From positions 1 through 7,404 of the forward strand of contig NBLK01000039.1 in NCBI GenBank assembly GCA_002084505.1: a stretch of 7,404 bases of DNA, given 5' to 3'. The notes under the pieces were generated by a model that saw nothing but the letters and a program-made list of their open reading frames with translations, did no database searches and had not been told where the DNA came from. The stretch comes from Rickettsiaceae bacterium 4572_127. Lineage in GTDB: Bacteria; Pseudomonadota; Alphaproteobacteria; Rs-D84; NBLK01. Below are positions 7,270 to 7,404 of the stretch, piece by piece. A program made the translations under genes and the position numbers. Within the stretch, counting starts at the first letter, position 1, and each line of letters begins with the position of its first letter.

Positions 7270-7404
7270 ACATTAGACTTGTTTCATAACTGCAAACTAT
7301 ATTGCCAATTCACATCCTAAATGCGACAAATTGGTCACAATTCATCATAGCCTCTTCTGGCGTTTTATAGTCTAACACTTTTCTCGGTCTTTTGTTAAGG
7401 TTTT
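7270..7404 (-). mobile_element. End of an IS30-family insertion sequence (partial)
   Basis: The transposase stop at 7310 is followed by about 40 non-coding bases of mixed composition (7270-7309). After these the sequence changes to the very T-rich leader of ybeY (7210-7269). The terminal inverted repeat of the element probably lies at the change, around 7270-7295, but its partner is outside the window, so the boundary is inferred from composition and spacing only. Confidence 0.6.
7310..7404 (-). CDS. IS30-family transposase, C-terminal end only (continues past window)
   Basis: The minus strand reads NLNKRPRKVLDYKTPEEAM, then about a dozen residues ending VAFRM and a TGA at 7312-7310. The LN-RPRK-L-Y-TP-E segment is the characteristic C-terminal end of IS30-family DDE transposases (integrase core), which cut and join the element's ends. 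Only 31 codons are visible because the gene runs out of the right edge, so it cannot be said whether the element is intact. Confidence 0.85.
   Translation of the reverse strand, partial: NLNKRPRKVLDYKTPEEAMMNCDQFVAFRM

Overview
This AT-rich window looks like part of the chromosome of a Gram-negative bacterium, most likely a low-GC alphaproteobacterium, possibly host-associated (Rickettsiales or Holosporales type). The evidence is an outer-membrane autotransporter, an AsmA-type envelope protein, a membrane-anchored MJ0042-type zinc-ribbon protein of a kind frequent in Alphaproteobacteria, an insertion sequence and a GC-rich palindromic repeat inside a reading frame. The taxonomic placement is an inference; there is no rRNA or other marker gene.

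Layout. Positions 2-1954 (+) hold the C-terminal part of an autotransporter: a repetitive passenger, a helical linker and a complete beta-barrel ending in Phe. Its 5' end lies outside the window. A short convergent junction follows, occupied by a GC-rich double-hairpin repeat (about 1989-2048). This repeat also encodes the last ~20 residues of the next gene. From 7209 down to 1983, all on the minus strand, runs a compact gene train: ybeY (GTG start), a 47-base gap, a 915-residue AsmA-family protein, a zinc-ribbon/single-TM protein, a small secreted four-cysteine protein of unknown function, and an RluD-like 23S rRNA pseudouridine synthase. The last four overlap one another by 4, 4 and 41 bases, which suggests one translationally coupled operon. 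The right edge (about 7270-7404) is the end of an IS30-family insertion sequence, with the last 31 codons of its transposase.

How the genes may work together. YbeY (16S rRNA maturation and ribosome quality control) and RluD (23S rRNA modification) are ribosome-maintenance functions that bracket three envelope genes. The AsmA protein is probably an inner-membrane-anchored periplasmic protein affecting outer-membrane lipid or protein homeostasis. The two small proteins after it have predicted extracytoplasmic parts and may act with it, but nothing in the sequence proves this. I see no CRISPR array, tRNA, prophage or clear defence system. The points most worth following up are the repeat inside the rluD reading frame, the uncharacterised secreted protein in the overlapping operon, and the IS30 copy just upstream of ybeY.
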